From an uncultured Cytophagaceae bacterium (lineage in GTDB: Bacteria > Bacteroidota > Bacteroidia > Cytophagales > Spirosomataceae), in NCBI GenBank assembly GCA_903898715.1, contig CAIUGL010000142.1, positions 1-64,000 of the forward strand: a stretch of DNA of 64,000 nt, in the 5' to 3' direction. Positions 17,973 to 27,500 of this stretch are shown here, piece after piece; position 1 is the stretch's first letter, and each line of letters starts with the position of its first letter. The notes below the pieces were generated by a model. The model had not been told where the DNA came from. It saw only the letters and a list, made by a program, of their open reading frames with translations, and did not search any database. Both the position numbers and the translations under genes were made by a program.

Positions 17973-18089
17973 TTAGCTAAAAAGTGCGGAGAAACCGATG
18001 AAAAACAGAATAATGCTCACTAGAAAAGCACCTAAAACGAGGTACCAGGTGCGCCAATTAGGCTGTGATTCTTCTTGCTGAGCAGACAT
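17973..18089 (-). CDS. 38-aa single-span membrane peptide ahead of the symporter
   Basis: Starting at the ATG complementary to 18087-18089, the frame gives a short hydrophilic N-terminus (SAQQEESQPNWRTW), one long hydrophobic segment (YLVLGAFLVSIILFFIGFSA) and TAA at 17973-17975. The stop lies 3 bases before the symporter ATG. The clean signal-anchor layout, tight spacing and same strand support a real gene. It may be a small accessory subunit of the symporter, as seen for other transporters with tiny one-helix partners, but that is inference. Confidence 0.7.
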   Translation of the reverse strand: MSAQQEESQPNWRTWYLVLGAFLVSIILFFIGFSALFS

Positions 18090-18154
18090 AGGTTTTTATT
18101 AAGAAGTCAAAAATAACACAAAATGTTTATTGATTAGATTATTTGCCAAACACC

Positions 18155-18186
18155 TTTGGAATAATAAGTTTTGCTGATTACCTTTG
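18155..18186 (+). promoter_or_regulatory. Bacteroidota-type promoter of tRNA-Leu
   Basis: TTTG at 18155-18158 and TACCTTTG at 18179-18186 are separated by 20 bases, matching the Bacteroidota consensus TTTG-N19-21-TAnnTTTG. Transcription should begin about 7-10 bases downstream, just ahead of the tRNA 5' end at 18200. Confidence 0.75.
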
Positions 18187-18199
18187 CACTCCAAATTAC

Positions 18200-18284
18200 G
18201 CGGGTGTGGTGGAATTGGTAGACATACCAGACTTAGGATCTGGCGCCGCGAGGCATGGGGGTTCGAGTCCCTCCACCCGTACCA
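18200..18284 (+). tRNA. tRNA-Leu (anticodon UAG)
   Basis: An 85-nt class II tRNA. The acceptor stem pairs GCGGGTG with CACCCGT (the first pair is G-U). The anticodon stem CCAGA/TCTGG closes the loop CTTAGGA, so the DNA anticodon is TAG, reading CUA-type leucine codons. A long variable arm follows (CGCCGCGAGGC region), then the GTTCGAGTC T-loop. Discriminator A and a genomically encoded CCA end at 18284. Confidence 0.97.
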
Positions 18285-18288
18285 AGGC

Positions 18289-18327
18289 AAGCCCTCAACA
18301 CCGTTAGGTTTTTGAGGGCTTTTTTTA
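18289..18327 (+). terminator. Rho-independent terminator after tRNA-Leu
   Basis: Arms AAGCCCTCAA and TTGAGGGCTT form a 10-bp stem with a 13-base loop, followed by a T-run (18321-18327). It begins 4 bases after the CCA end, so the tRNA is a monocistronic unit insulated from tig. Confidence 0.85.
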
Positions 18328-18350
18328 ATTGATTAAACAAACAATTCTAT

Positions 18351-19691
18351 ATGAACATTTCACTAAATAAAGCAAGTGATTTACAAGGTCGTTTGACCGT
18401 TGTTGTAACTGAGGCTGATTACAAAGAGAAAGTTGAGGCTAAATTGAAAGACTATCGCAAGAAAGCGTCGATCAAGGGCTTTCGTCCGGGCATGGTTCCG
18501 GCAACTTTGATTAAAAAATTGTATGGTCAGTCGGCATTAGTGGATGAAATTAATCACGAATTAGGCCACGCGGTTAGTGATTACATCAAAGAAAATAAAT
18601 TGAATTTAGTGGGCGAGCCACTTCCAGCTGTAGAAGAAGCAGATTCAATCGATTGGGAAAAAGATACGGAATTTACATTTCATTATGATTTAGGTTTCCA
18701 CTCAGATTTCAAGGTGGATTTGGCTAAGATGAAAGAAATTAAATCGTACGAAATCAAAGCAGATAAGAAGGAGATTGCGGAGACGGTTGAAAACTTAAAG
18801 AAGCAATTCGGCGAGCAGACGCATCCAGATGCAGTTGAAGATCGTGATTTAGTATTTGGAACCTTCACGCAAGGTGATTGGGTTGAGAAATCAGCTATCC
18901 CGATGCACGCGATTCAAGATAAATCAAAGAAAATATTCATCGGCGCGAAAAAAGGAGATACCTTGAAATTTGCGATCGATAAGGTGTTTGTTGACGCAAA
19001 ATCATTAGCCTTAGCAACCGGTAAAAAGGAAGAAGAGGTAGCTGATTTGACAGGTGAAGTTTCATACGTAGTGGAAGATATTACGCGTCAAGCTCCTGCT
19101 GAAATGAATGTTGAATTTTTCGACAAAGTTTTAGGGCCAGGAAAAGCAACAGATGAAAAAACGTTCTTAACTGAAGTTGAGAAAATTGTTTCGGAGAATT
19201 ATGCTCGCGAAGCGAATTACTTATTGCGTATCGATGCGGAAAAAGCGTTGATCGAAAACGTTAAAATTGATCTTCCAGAAGAATTCTTGCGTACGTGGTT
19301 AGTGCGTATCAATGAAGGTAAATTTACGCCAGAGCAAATTGATCAAGATTTTGATAATGTGAAACGTGATATTCGTTGGAACTTAATCAAGAATGAAATC
19401 GCAGCGAAATTTGACGTAAAAGTTGAATATCCTGAGGTGGTTGAGAAAGCGAAAGATATGGTTCGCCAGCAGTTTGGTGGTTATTTATCTTCGGACCAAC
19501 CAGGCATCGAAGAAATGATTGAGAAAATTGCCATGGGTTACTTGAGCGATAAATCGAAAGGTGATAACTTCATGAACTTGTACAATCAGGCATTTGCTGA
19601 TAAAGTATCGAGTGCTATTGTGGAGAATATTCCGCACAAGGTTTCGAAAATCGACGTGGAGAAATTCAAGGAGATTGCAGCAGCGCTGTAA
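18351..19691 (+). CDS. tig: Trigger factor
   Basis: The 446-aa ribosome-associated chaperone. The N-terminal ribosome-docking domain carries the family loop KGFRPGMVPATLIKKLYG (about residues 43-60, the GFRxGxxP signature). A central region corresponds to the PPIase domain, here divergent from the FKBP consensus, and the acidic/basic helical C-terminal arms follow. It precedes clpP and clpX in the order tig-clpP-clpX common in bacteria, although a terminator and about 130 bases separate it from clpP here. Confidence 0.95.
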   Translation: MNISLNKASDLQGRLTVVVTEADYKEKVEAKLKDYRKKASIKGFRPGMVPATLIKKLYGQSALVDEINHELGHAVSDYIKENKLNLVGEPLPAVEEADSIDWEKDTEFTFHYDLGFHSDFKVDLAKMKEIKSYEIKADKKEIAETVENLKKQFGEQTHPDAVEDRDLVFGTFTQGDWVEKSAIPMHAIQDKSKKIFIGAKKGDTLKFAIDKVFVDAKSLALATGKKEEEVADLTGEVSYVVEDITRQAPAEMNVEFFDKVLGPGKATDEKTFLTEVEKIVSENYAREANYLLRIDAEKALIENVKIDLPEEFLRTWLVRINEGKFTPEQIDQDFDNVKRDIRWNLIKNEIAAKFDVKVEYPEVVEKAKDMVRQQFGGYLSSDQPGIEEMIEKIAMGYLSDKSKGDNFMNLYNQAFADKVSSAIVENIPHKVSKIDVEKFKEIAAAL

Positions 19692-19718
19692 TTTAGCCGA
19701 TTTATAATTTAGAGTGAG

Positions 19719-19743
19719 AGCCCCGTAAATTACGGGGTTTTCT
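19719..19743 (+). terminator. Terminator after tig
   Basis: CCCCGTAA pairs with TTACGGGG around a minimal A/T loop, followed by a short T-run (TTTTCTG). It lies about 30 bases after the tig stop and separates it from the clpP unit. Confidence 0.75.
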
Positions 19744-19820
19744 GTGAACAAGATAATCCGTTTTGGTGTTTAGCTTTAGACGTGAAAATATTTTAAATTT
19801 GATTTTAAAACTATCCAGAT

Positions 19821-20528
19821 ATGTACCCAAAAGAATTGACTGGCGAAGAGTTTCGTAAATATGCTGTCCATCACCGTGGCTTAAACGGTTTGGCAGTGGA
19901 TCAATATATGAATAGCATTGGTAGCCGACCGATGCATCAAATCGATGACATGACCCAATACATCATTGAGGAGCGCCCCATGCGTTTCGCTCAAATCGAT
20001 GTATTTTCTCGTTTAATCATGGACCGTATCATTTTTATGGGAGTACCCGTAGATGATTATATGGCCAATATCATCGTAGCACAATTGTTATTTATGGAAT
20101 CTACAGATGCCAAAAAAGACATTGTCATGTACATTAATAGCCCTGGTGGATCTGTGTACGCAGGATTGGGGATTTACGATACCATGAACTACATCCGTCC
20201 GGAGGTAGCTACGGTTTGTACGTCACTAGCAGCTTCCATGGGTGCGGTTTTATTAGCCGGTGGTGCAGCTGGAAAGCGTTCTGCGTTAGAGCATGCGCGT
20301 GTGATGATTCACCAGCCATCTGGTGGAGCACAAGGTCAATCACGTGATATCGAAATCACGGCACGTGAAATCGTCAAAATTCGTCAGGAATTATATGACA
20401 TTTTAGCCAAGCATTCGGGTAAATCATTTGAAGAAATCGAGCGCGATTCGGATCGTGACTACTGGATGAAAGCAGCTGAAGCCAAAGAATATGGCTTGAT
20501 TGACGAGATTTTAACGCGTACTGTGTAA
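19821..20528 (+). CDS. clpP: ATP-dependent Clp protease proteolytic subunit
   Basis: A serine protease that forms the tetradecameric chamber fed by ClpX. The catalytic triad is visible: S139 in [12 protein letters not shown]164 in [10 protein letters not shown] and D209 in [18 protein letters not shown] gives the oxyanion glycine region. At 235 aa it is longer than the roughly 195-aa typical subunit because of an N-terminal segment of about 30 residues ([18 protein letters not shown]). This may be a propeptide removed on assembly, or the start may be further in. It lies 6 bases upstream of clpX. Confidence 0.95.
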   Translation: MYPKELTGEEFRKYAVHHRGLNGLAVDQYMNSIGSRPMHQIDDMTQYIIEERPMRFAQIDVFSRLIMDRIIFMGVPVDDYMANIIVAQLLFMESTDAKKDIVMYINSPGGSVYAGLGIYDTMNYIRPEVATVCTSLAASMGAVLLAGGAAGKRSALEHARVMIHQPSGGAQGQSRDIEITAREIVKIRQELYDILAKHSGKSFEEIERDSDRDYWMKAAEAKEYGLIDEILTRTV

Positions 20529-20534
20529 TTAAAG

Positions 20535-21776
20535 ATGGCTAAGAAAGCAAGTTGTTCCTTTTGTGGACGGGCAAAAAATGAGGTAGGCATTCTTCTTTCG
20601 GGAATCGATGGCCACATCTGTGATACCTGTTTGCAACAAGGATATGAAGTAATCAAAGACGAAATGGGTGCGGCTGCGAAGGCGCATAAACCAGGGAGCC
20701 AACAGTTTGAATTGGTCAAACCAAAGGATTTGAAAGCTTATTTAGATGAATATGTGATTGGTCAAGAGGAAGCCAAACGCCACTTATCCGTGGCCGTTTA
20801 TAATCACTACAAGCGTCTGATGCAGACGCCTGCTGCAGATGATGTGAAGATTGAGAAATCGAACATCCTGATGGTAGGTGAGACTGGAACTGGAAAAACC
20901 TATCTGGCTCGTACACTTGCGCAGAAATTACAAGTTCCTTTTTGCATTGCAGATGCGACCGTCATTACGGAAGCGGGTTACGTAGGAGAAGATGTCGAAA
21001 CGATTTTAACTCGCCTATTGCAAGCCGCAAATTACGATGTTGAAAAGGCCGAATGCGGCATTGTGTTCATTGACGAGATTGACAAGATCGCGCGTAAGTC
21101 GGACAATCCTTCGATCACGCGGGATGTGTCTGGGGAAGGGGTCCAACAAGCCTTATTGAAATTATTGGAAGGTTCGATTGTAAATGTGCCGCCGCAAGGA
21201 GGACGTAAGCATCCGGATCAAAAGATGATTGCCGTAAATACGGAGAATATCTTGTTTATCTGTGGTGGTGCTTTTGATGGGATTGATCGTCATATTGCGA
21301 AGCGTTTAAACTCGCGCCCCATTGGTTTTTCAGGCGACGATACGTTCCATGAATCGTTTGAGAAAGATCAGATTATGAAGTATGTATCTGCGCAGGATTT
21401 AAAATCGTTTGGGTTGATTCCTGAATTGCTAGGACGTCTGCCGGTAGTTACTTTCTTAAATCCATTGGATGAGAAAGCCTTACTTTCCATTTTGACAGAA
21501 CCTAAAAATGCGCTTATCAAGCAATATGAGAAACTTTTTGACATGGAAAATGTGTCATTATCTTTCTCAAAAGATGCCTTAGTTTATATCGTTGAACAAG
21601 CCATGCAATTTAAATTAGGAGCACGTGGTTTGCGGTCCATCATGGAAGCCATCATGACAGATGCCATGTTTGAAATCCCTTCTCAAACTGATTTGAAGGA
21701 TTTTAAAGTCGATTTAGCTTATGCCAAATCGAAATTTGAACGTACCGTTTTTCATCAAATGAAAGTTGTCGCTTAA
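20535..21776 (+). CDS. clpX: ATP-dependent Clp protease ATPase subunit
   Basis: A 413-aa AAA+ unfoldase that delivers substrates to ClpP. The N-terminal zinc-binding domain has C7, C10, C29 and C32 (SCSFCGRAK and HICDTC). Walker A is GETGTGKT at 115-122, Walker B IVFIDEID at 175-182, the pore loop GYVG at 148-151, and an IGF loop (RPIGFSGDD) for ClpP docking. The GETGTGKT form differs slightly from the more usual GPTGSGKT but keeps the key Lys and Thr. Tight linkage to clpP fits a joint operon. Confidence 0.96.
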   Translation: MAKKASCSFCGRAKNEVGILLSGIDGHICDTCLQQGYEVIKDEMGAAAKAHKPGSQQFELVKPKDLKAYLDEYVIGQEEAKRHLSVAVYNHYKRLMQTPAADDVKIEKSNILMVGETGTGKTYLARTLAQKLQVPFCIADATVITEAGYVGEDVETILTRLLQAANYDVEKAECGIVFIDEIDKIARKSDNPSITRDVSGEGVQQALLKLLEGSIVNVPPQGGRKHPDQKMIAVNTENILFICGGAFDGIDRHIAKRLNSRPIGFSGDDTFHESFEKDQIMKYVSAQDLKSFGLIPELLGRLPVVTFLNPLDEKALLSILTEPKNALIKQYEKLFDMENVSLSFSKDALVYIVEQAMQFKLGARGLRSIMEAIMTDAMFEIPSQTDLKDFKVDLAYAKSKFERTVFHQMKVVA

Positions 21777-21781
21777 ACCTT

Positions 21782-22147
21782 ATGAAAGCCTTTATTCTTG
21801 TGGCTATGTTAGCCATCTCTAGTTCGTTTGTTTCAGAAAATCAGCCTACTGGCGCATTGCAAGTAGCTACACCTGAAGTCACAACTCCCACCGTTGTCGC
21901 ACCTGCTCAAGAGGTAAAGCACACGAAGCGAGTTTCCAGCGTTAAAAAAGAAATTAGACAAGCACGAAAAGCACTCAAAGCAGATGTCCGCGATGAGGTT
22001 CATCGGATGGATTCCAAATTGAAAATTGGTCTATTTTTGTTGGCTATCGGCGCCGTGCTCAGTATCGTAGGTATCAGTGTCGTAGGTGGAATCGCCGCGC
22101 TCATTGGCCTCGGATTCACGATCGTCGGCCTGCTGCATACCTACTAA
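21782..22147 (+). CDS. Small exported/membrane hypothetical protein (121 aa)
   Basis: It starts 5 bases after clpX. An N-terminal hydrophobic signal (KAFILVAMLAISSSFVS) leads into a Thr/Pro/Val-rich linker, then a basic helical stretch (KRVSSVKKEIRQARKALKAD) and a glycine-rich hydrophobic C-terminus of two short spans (IGLFLLAIGAVLSIVGISVV and GGIAALIGLGFTIVGLLHTY). Proteins of this layout are widespread in Bacteroidota without an assigned function. It is probably co-transcribed with clpP-clpX and the hydrolase 4 bases downstream. Confidence 0.7.
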   Translation: MKAFILVAMLAISSSFVSENQPTGALQVATPEVTTPTVVAPAQEVKHTKRVSSVKKEIRQARKALKADVRDEVHRMDSKLKIGLFLLAIGAVLSIVGISVVGGIAALIGLGFTIVGLLHTY

Positions 22148-22151
22148 GCAT

Positions 22152-22856
22152 ATGTCGGCCCAGCTCGTATTTTTACATGGTTTTGGGGAAGATGCCCGTA
22201 TTTGGGATGATTTTATTCCTTCATTCACCTGGGCTGAAAAACCAATTGTTCCTTCTTTTGCGCATTGGACTTCTGCGAAATCGATCGCCGATTATGCTCG
22301 AGAGATTCTTGTCTCATTACCTCAAGATCGAAAATTTACCTTTGTGGGACATTCCATGGGTGGGTACATTGCCCTCGAAATGGCGAAGCTATTTCCTGAA
22401 CGTATCGAAAAGGTCGTATTATTACATTCTACCGCGCTTCCAGACACCGCAGAGAAGCAAATCAATCGAGATCGCACCATCGAATTTCTAGCGAAGCACG
22501 GTGCTTCCGTATTCATTAAATCCTTTGTTGCGAATCTGTTTGCCCCTGATTTTGTGGCCAACAATCGTGAATTGATGGATCAGTTAATTGCGCGCTACCA
22601 AGATTTGTCGGTCGATGGACTTATTGCGGCTTCAAGGGCCATGCGTGATCGGGCCGATTTCACCGCATTTTTACGCGATACGCACATTCCATTTTTGTTA
22701 ATTCATGGGGACGCAGATCCCTTAATCAGCACAGATAGCATTTTAGCTATAAAAGCACATCATAAATGTGTAATTTTGCCGGGAGTAGGGCATCAAGGTG
22801 TTTACGAAGCACCTCTGGCTTGCTATGATGCGATTCATTCTTTTATTGCCGACTAA
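22152..22856 (+). CDS. Alpha/beta-fold hydrolase
   Basis: A 234-aa cytoplasmic protein. I chose the ATG at 22152 over the open frame from 22086, because 22086-22147 belongs to the preceding gene. The fold is shown by the HG oxyanion motif (LVFLHGFGEDARIWD), the nucleophile elbow GHSMGG with S68, an acid in LIHGDADPLIS and the terminal GVGHQGVYE histidine. The substrate cannot be told from sequence. Its stop codon overlaps the cmk ATG by one base (TAATG). Confidence 0.88.
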   Translation: MSAQLVFLHGFGEDARIWDDFIPSFTWAEKPIVPSFAHWTSAKSIADYAREILVSLPQDRKFTFVGHSMGGYIALEMAKLFPERIEKVVLLHSTALPDTAEKQINRDRTIEFLAKHGASVFIKSFVANLFAPDFVANNRELMDQLIARYQDLSVDGLIAASRAMRDRADFTAFLRDTHIPFLLIHGDADPLISTDSILAIKAHHKCVILPGVGHQGVYEAPLACYDAIHSFIAD

Positions 22857-23542
22857 TGTCCAAAATTATTGTAGCCTTAGATGGCTTTTCTTCCTGTGGT
22901 AAAAGTACAACCGCGAAACGTGTAGCTGCGACGTTGCATTATGCCTTTATAGATACAGGTGCTATGTACCGAGCGGTTGCGCTATATTTTCATCGCCATG
23001 CCGTGGAAGTTTCTGATGCCGCGGCGGTGGAATATGCGCTGAAGCACATTGAGATTACGTTTGCGTTTAATGTAGGCCGACAAGCCTCTGATACTATTTT
23101 GAATGGGGAGAATGTGGAGCAGGAAATTCGGAAAATGTTTATTTCGGAGATTGTGAGCCAAGTAGCTGCTATTCCAGCGGTCCGACATGCAATGGTTGCG
23201 CAGCAGCAAAAAATGGGGGAGAAAAAAGGGATTGTGATGGATGGCCGGGACATCGGTACGGTTGTATTTCCCCAAGCAGAATTAAAAATATTCATGACGG
23301 CTCAGCCGAATATTCGTGCCCAGCGACGTAAACTTGAGCTTTTACAAAAAGGCGAAGATCTTCCACTCGAAGAAATTGTAGAGAACCTGCGCATGCGTGA
23401 TGAAATAGATTCGAATCGTACGGAAGGTCCTTTGAAACGTGCCGACGATGCGATTGATTTAGATACTTCTTTCCGAAGTATGGATGAACAGGTCAATTTT
23501 GTGTTAGATCATGTACGTCGGGTTCAACGTGAAAAAAAATAA
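22856..23542 (+). CDS. cmk: Cytidylate kinase
   Basis: Phosphorylates CMP and dCMP. A P-loop is at residues 10-17 (DGFSSCGKST), followed by the ATMY-type acceptor site DTGAMYRAVALYF and the conserved DGRDIGTVVFP segment. The LID-like region has KRRADD-type content (GPLKRADDAIDLDTS). At 228 aa it matches the family. The start overlaps the hydrolase stop by one base, and its 3' end overlaps the FAD-dependent oxidoreductase gene. Confidence 0.95.
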   Translation: MSKIIVALDGFSSCGKSTTAKRVAATLHYAFIDTGAMYRAVALYFHRHAVEVSDAAAVEYALKHIEITFAFNVGRQASDTILNGENVEQEIRKMFISEIVSQVAAIPAVRHAMVAQQQKMGEKKGIVMDGRDIGTVVFPQAELKIFMTAQPNIRAQRRKLELLQKGEDLPLEEIVENLRMRDEIDSNRTEGPLKRADDAIDLDTSFRSMDEQVNFVLDHVRRVQREKK

Positions 23543-24515
23543 ACCATTTTTGATTGTTGGCCAAGGTCTAGCCGGCACCATCTTAGCACATCATTTTCTA
23601 TCCGCAAGGATTCCATTTGAGATTTGGGATGCTCCCGCTGTTTATTTCAATTCTTCTCAGGCAGCAGGGGGTATTTATAATCCTGTCACCGGCCGGAAAT
23701 TAGAAAAGACTTGGCTTGCGGAAGAACTATTTACCTATTTGCCAGATTTTTACACGCGTCTAGAGGCAACATTGCAAGCATCTTTTTTCCACCCAATACC
23801 CTTGTTTCGGCCTTTTGCCAATGTAGACATGCGAACGTGGTTAGAGGAGCGTAAACCGCAAATTGATCATCATTATCTGGACTGGACGCCTGAGGGAGTT
23901 TGGGTCAGCGAAACGGGTTGGGTGGATGTAGCTGAACTTGTACGCGTTTCGCGTATGCATTTCCAAGCATTAGGCCTGTTTCAAGAACGCGCTTATTCCG
24001 CTACTGATGCCTTTGAGGGCGTGATTTTTTGTGAAGGATTTCATGGACAAAAAAACCCGATATGGTCCAAATTACCTTTTTTACCCGCCAAAGGGGAGTT
24101 GATGATTTTTGAATCAGATCAGCCAGCGAAGGATTACATATTGAGTAAAAATGGATTCGTTCTACCCTTGACAGGCAATCAATTTAAAGTAGGTGCCACG
24201 TACCGTTGGGATGAATTTTCATCTGCAGAGACAGCAGATGCGCAGGATGAGTTACACCAAAAACTGCTTTCCATGGGGGTGGACTCCTACACGCGACTAA
24301 GTACCCGCGTGGGTGTGCGCCCTGCGACACAAGACCGACGCCCATTTATTGGTATTCACCCGCATGAACCCGTGGGTATTTTTAATGGTTTTGGCTCCAA
24401 AGGTGTTTCGTTGATTCCTTATTTTGCACGTGCATTTGTGGACGAGCTACAAGGAATAAAAGAACTGCCTTTTGAGGTTTCAATTCGACGATTTTCGCAT
24501 TTATTTTCATCATAA
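23511..24515 (+). CDS. FAD-dependent oxidoreductase (DAO type)
   Basis: A 334-aa protein whose N-terminus is a dinucleotide-binding fold, LIVGQGLAGTILAHHF (GxGxxG). It ends with the DAO-type motif FNGFGSKGVSLIPYFA. These features fit the D-amino-acid oxidase/glycine oxidase superfamily, but the substrate is unknown. The ATG at 23511 overlaps cmk by 32 bases; a GTG at 23529 would reduce the overlap to 14 and still leave the Rossmann fold complete. The gap to the next gene is 16 bases. Confidence 0.8.
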   Translation: MYVGFNVKKNKPFLIVGQGLAGTILAHHFLSARIPFEIWDAPAVYFNSSQAAGGIYNPVTGRKLEKTWLAEELFTYLPDFYTRLEATLQASFFHPIPLFRPFANVDMRTWLEERKPQIDHHYLDWTPEGVWVSETGWVDVAELVRVSRMHFQALGLFQERAYSATDAFEGVIFCEGFHGQKNPIWSKLPFLPAKGELMIFESDQPAKDYILSKNGFVLPLTGNQFKVGATYRWDEFSSAETADAQDELHQKLLSMGVDSYTRLSTRVGVRPATQDRRPFIGIHPHEPVGIFNGFGSKGVSLIPYFARAFVDELQGIKELPFEVSIRRFSHLFSS

Positions 24516-24531
24516 TTAATTACATTTGAGG

Positions 24532-27500
24532 ATGCGGTTTTTTCAAAATCTGTTCTTGATCGTTGCTTGCCTGCTTTCAGTATATGAAATGCAGGGACAA
24601 GACTTTTATCCAAGCCAACGGGACTGGGAGAGAACGCGTATTCAACACAAGCGGATTCGTTGGTCCTATATAACAGATCAAAATTTTGAAGTTTATTACT
24701 ATGGCAAACAAGATGCCTTAGCCCGTTCTACGATTCAATTTTTGGATGGGGAGTTGCCGCGAATTACCCGTATTTTAGGCTACACGCCGTATCAAAAAGC
24801 AAAAATATTTCTATATCCATCACCGGCTGACCTACTAGAGTCAAATAGTGGCATTAGTTTCCAAAATCTAAAGAAGGCTCAAGAGGAAAATCAAGATAAG
24901 TTTAAGATTGAGATTGCGTTTAAGTCTGATTTAGGTGATTTACATACACGTTTGGTTGAGGAACTTACACGAGTTTATGTACATGATATACTGTATGGGG
25001 GCACGATTAGAGATGCCTTGCAAAGTTCTTTACTGTTAACTGTTCCCGAGTGGTTTTCTTCAGGTATTGTTGCCTATGTGGCACATGGTGATTCGCCAGA
25101 AATGAATCAATACATGTATCAAATCGTGGCGGCTAATAAGGTTCGGAAGCCAGCTTTGGCACGGGGAAAAGAAGCTGAATTAATCGGACAATCCATTTGG
25201 TCCTATATTGCCAAAAATTATGGCATTCAACCTATTGGTAACATTCTTAATCTGACGCGCATTATTCGTAATGACCAATCCAGCATTGCCAGTACCTTAC
25301 GCACGTCGATCTCTCGCTTTTTGAAAGAATGGTTTAATTTTTATTTGTCGGAATCGAAGCAATTTGACGTTAATTCGACTGCATTTTCAGGTGCGGAGAA
25401 TTTAATTGCCCGTGATCGCTTGGAGGGAGAGCAATTAGCGGATTTCCGGATTAGTCCCAATGGAAAGTGGATGGCTTACACACTCGAAGATGCTGGTCAG
25501 TATCGCGTGATGATTCAAAATTTACAGACTAAAAAACGGTTTTATTTATTCCAAACGGGTTTGAAAGATCCATTGCGCGAGTCTGTTAGTAATTCGCCCC
25601 GCATGCATTGGACAGCGAATAATTCGTTTTCGATTATCTATGCCAAAGACGGAAAATCCTGGTTGAATCAGTATGCGCCCATCACGGGCTTGTCGGCAAA
25701 ACTAGTGAGCAAAACCGACCTGAAAGATTGGAATTTCACTGATTTTGAGATGCATGAAAGTGGCCAACGGATGTTAGTGAGAGCCTTGCGAAATGGTCAA
25801 ATGGACGTGGGGATCTATGATTTCCGACGGAATAGATTCACACCTATCACCCAAAATGCCCAAGATGAATTTGAGGCACATTGGTTCAATAAGCAAGGGG
25901 ATGTCATTTATTTGACGGACCATTATGTGGATTCAACGCAGAAAGTGATTAAAGCCAAAGGGCTGTCGGTGCTCATGCACTGGCGTGCAGAGGAGCCAAG
26001 TAATCCGCGCGTATTGCTGACACATTCGGGTAAAATTCATTCACTCCAAGTTCAGTCAGATACGCTCATTTACTTCTTGCACAAGCAAAATACGGGGGAG
26101 GAATTGGTTTCATTGGATTTAAGCCAAGGGAAATTAATGCAAAACCGGGTTCGGTCAGGTACCTGGACCTATTTTCAATGGTCGGGCGATAAATTATATT
26201 ACCGTGATCGAGATTTCTTAGAAGATCGAATTCAGCGGATATCTGCCCAATCGATTTTAGATATACCTGCCTACCAATGGTATCCGATGAGTGCAGATAG
26301 TACGTCTAATTTCCTGACGGACGTTTCAGCAGAGCCTAAGCGCGATAGTTTGGATGTGCGCGAAAAGGCGAAACGCAGTCGGCTTGAGCGCCAACAATTG
26401 TTACGTGCCCGTAAAGAAACAGCCAAACTTGCCGGACCATTTGCTTACCACAATTCATTTGTGGTGAATGGTTCAGAAGGAAATTTTAGAATTGATCCCA
26501 TCCGTGGAATCGGATATGCATTTGATCTAAAAATGAATGATTTAATGGAAAATCATTTAATCAGGACAGGTGTTTTGCTGAACGCTAATTTTAAGAACTC
26601 CGATTTATGGGGCGAGTATGCCTATTTACCGAACAAAGTAGACTGGGTTTTTCGTGTCGACAGGAAGTTGTATAGCCAGGAATCAGACGCCTTTTTGAAT
26701 AAAATACGCTATAACCGGGCATCTTTGACGGGAATTTATCCCATTAATTTGACGAGTAAATTGAGTTTCTCTGGGATGTTTACTTCCAATAGATCGTTCG
26801 ATCAGGTGAATTTGTCGGTGCCAGAAAATTTGTCGACCTATGCAGGTACTTCTGTCTCCTATACCTTAGATAATACGGTGCATTGGGAAGATAATTTGCC
26901 GATTGGTACGCGTGTGTTAGCTACGCTGGAACACCAACAAGCCCTCAGGACGTCATTGAGTTTCTCGCGTGTTCGATTGGATGTACGGAAATATGTCAAA
27001 CTGTCGAATAGCATTTTAGTAGCCGGTCGTCTATCTGCTTCGCATGCCTTTGGGCCAGCTGCACCACAAACAATGTTGGGTGGTATGGATAATTGGGTGT
27101 TTATAGACCGCGAAGTACGAACAAAGGAAAATCCGTTAGGTGTTGCTGGTCCGGCTAATCGGGATGTGTTTATGAGTGATTTTGCGACTTCATTGCGCGG
27201 TTTCAAGATGAATAAATTAGCGGGGAATAGTCATTTATTAGTTAATCTGGAGGTGCGCTTGCCAGTAAAACATTTGATAAGTTTGGAATCTAATAAGTCA
27301 AGTTTTATGAATTCGTTGCAGATTGTTGGCTTTACCGATGTCGGATCTGCATGGACGGGTGCGAATCCGTTCAGCCGGACGAATGGCTTTAATACCAATG
27401 TCATTGGTGGTGGAACAAATCCATTTCAAGCGACAGTTACTGACTTCCGAAATCCGTTTTTGTTTGGTTTTGGGGTAGGAGCTCGGGCTAATTTATTTGG

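Noticed and set aside
19794-19801. TAAATTTG before clpP
   Set aside because: A plausible -7 box, but no clear -33 element at the right distance.
24521-24528. TACATTTG as a promoter of the propeller/barrel gene
   Set aside because: The box ends 3 bases before the ATG and lacks a -33 partner; it is likely a chance match inside an operon.
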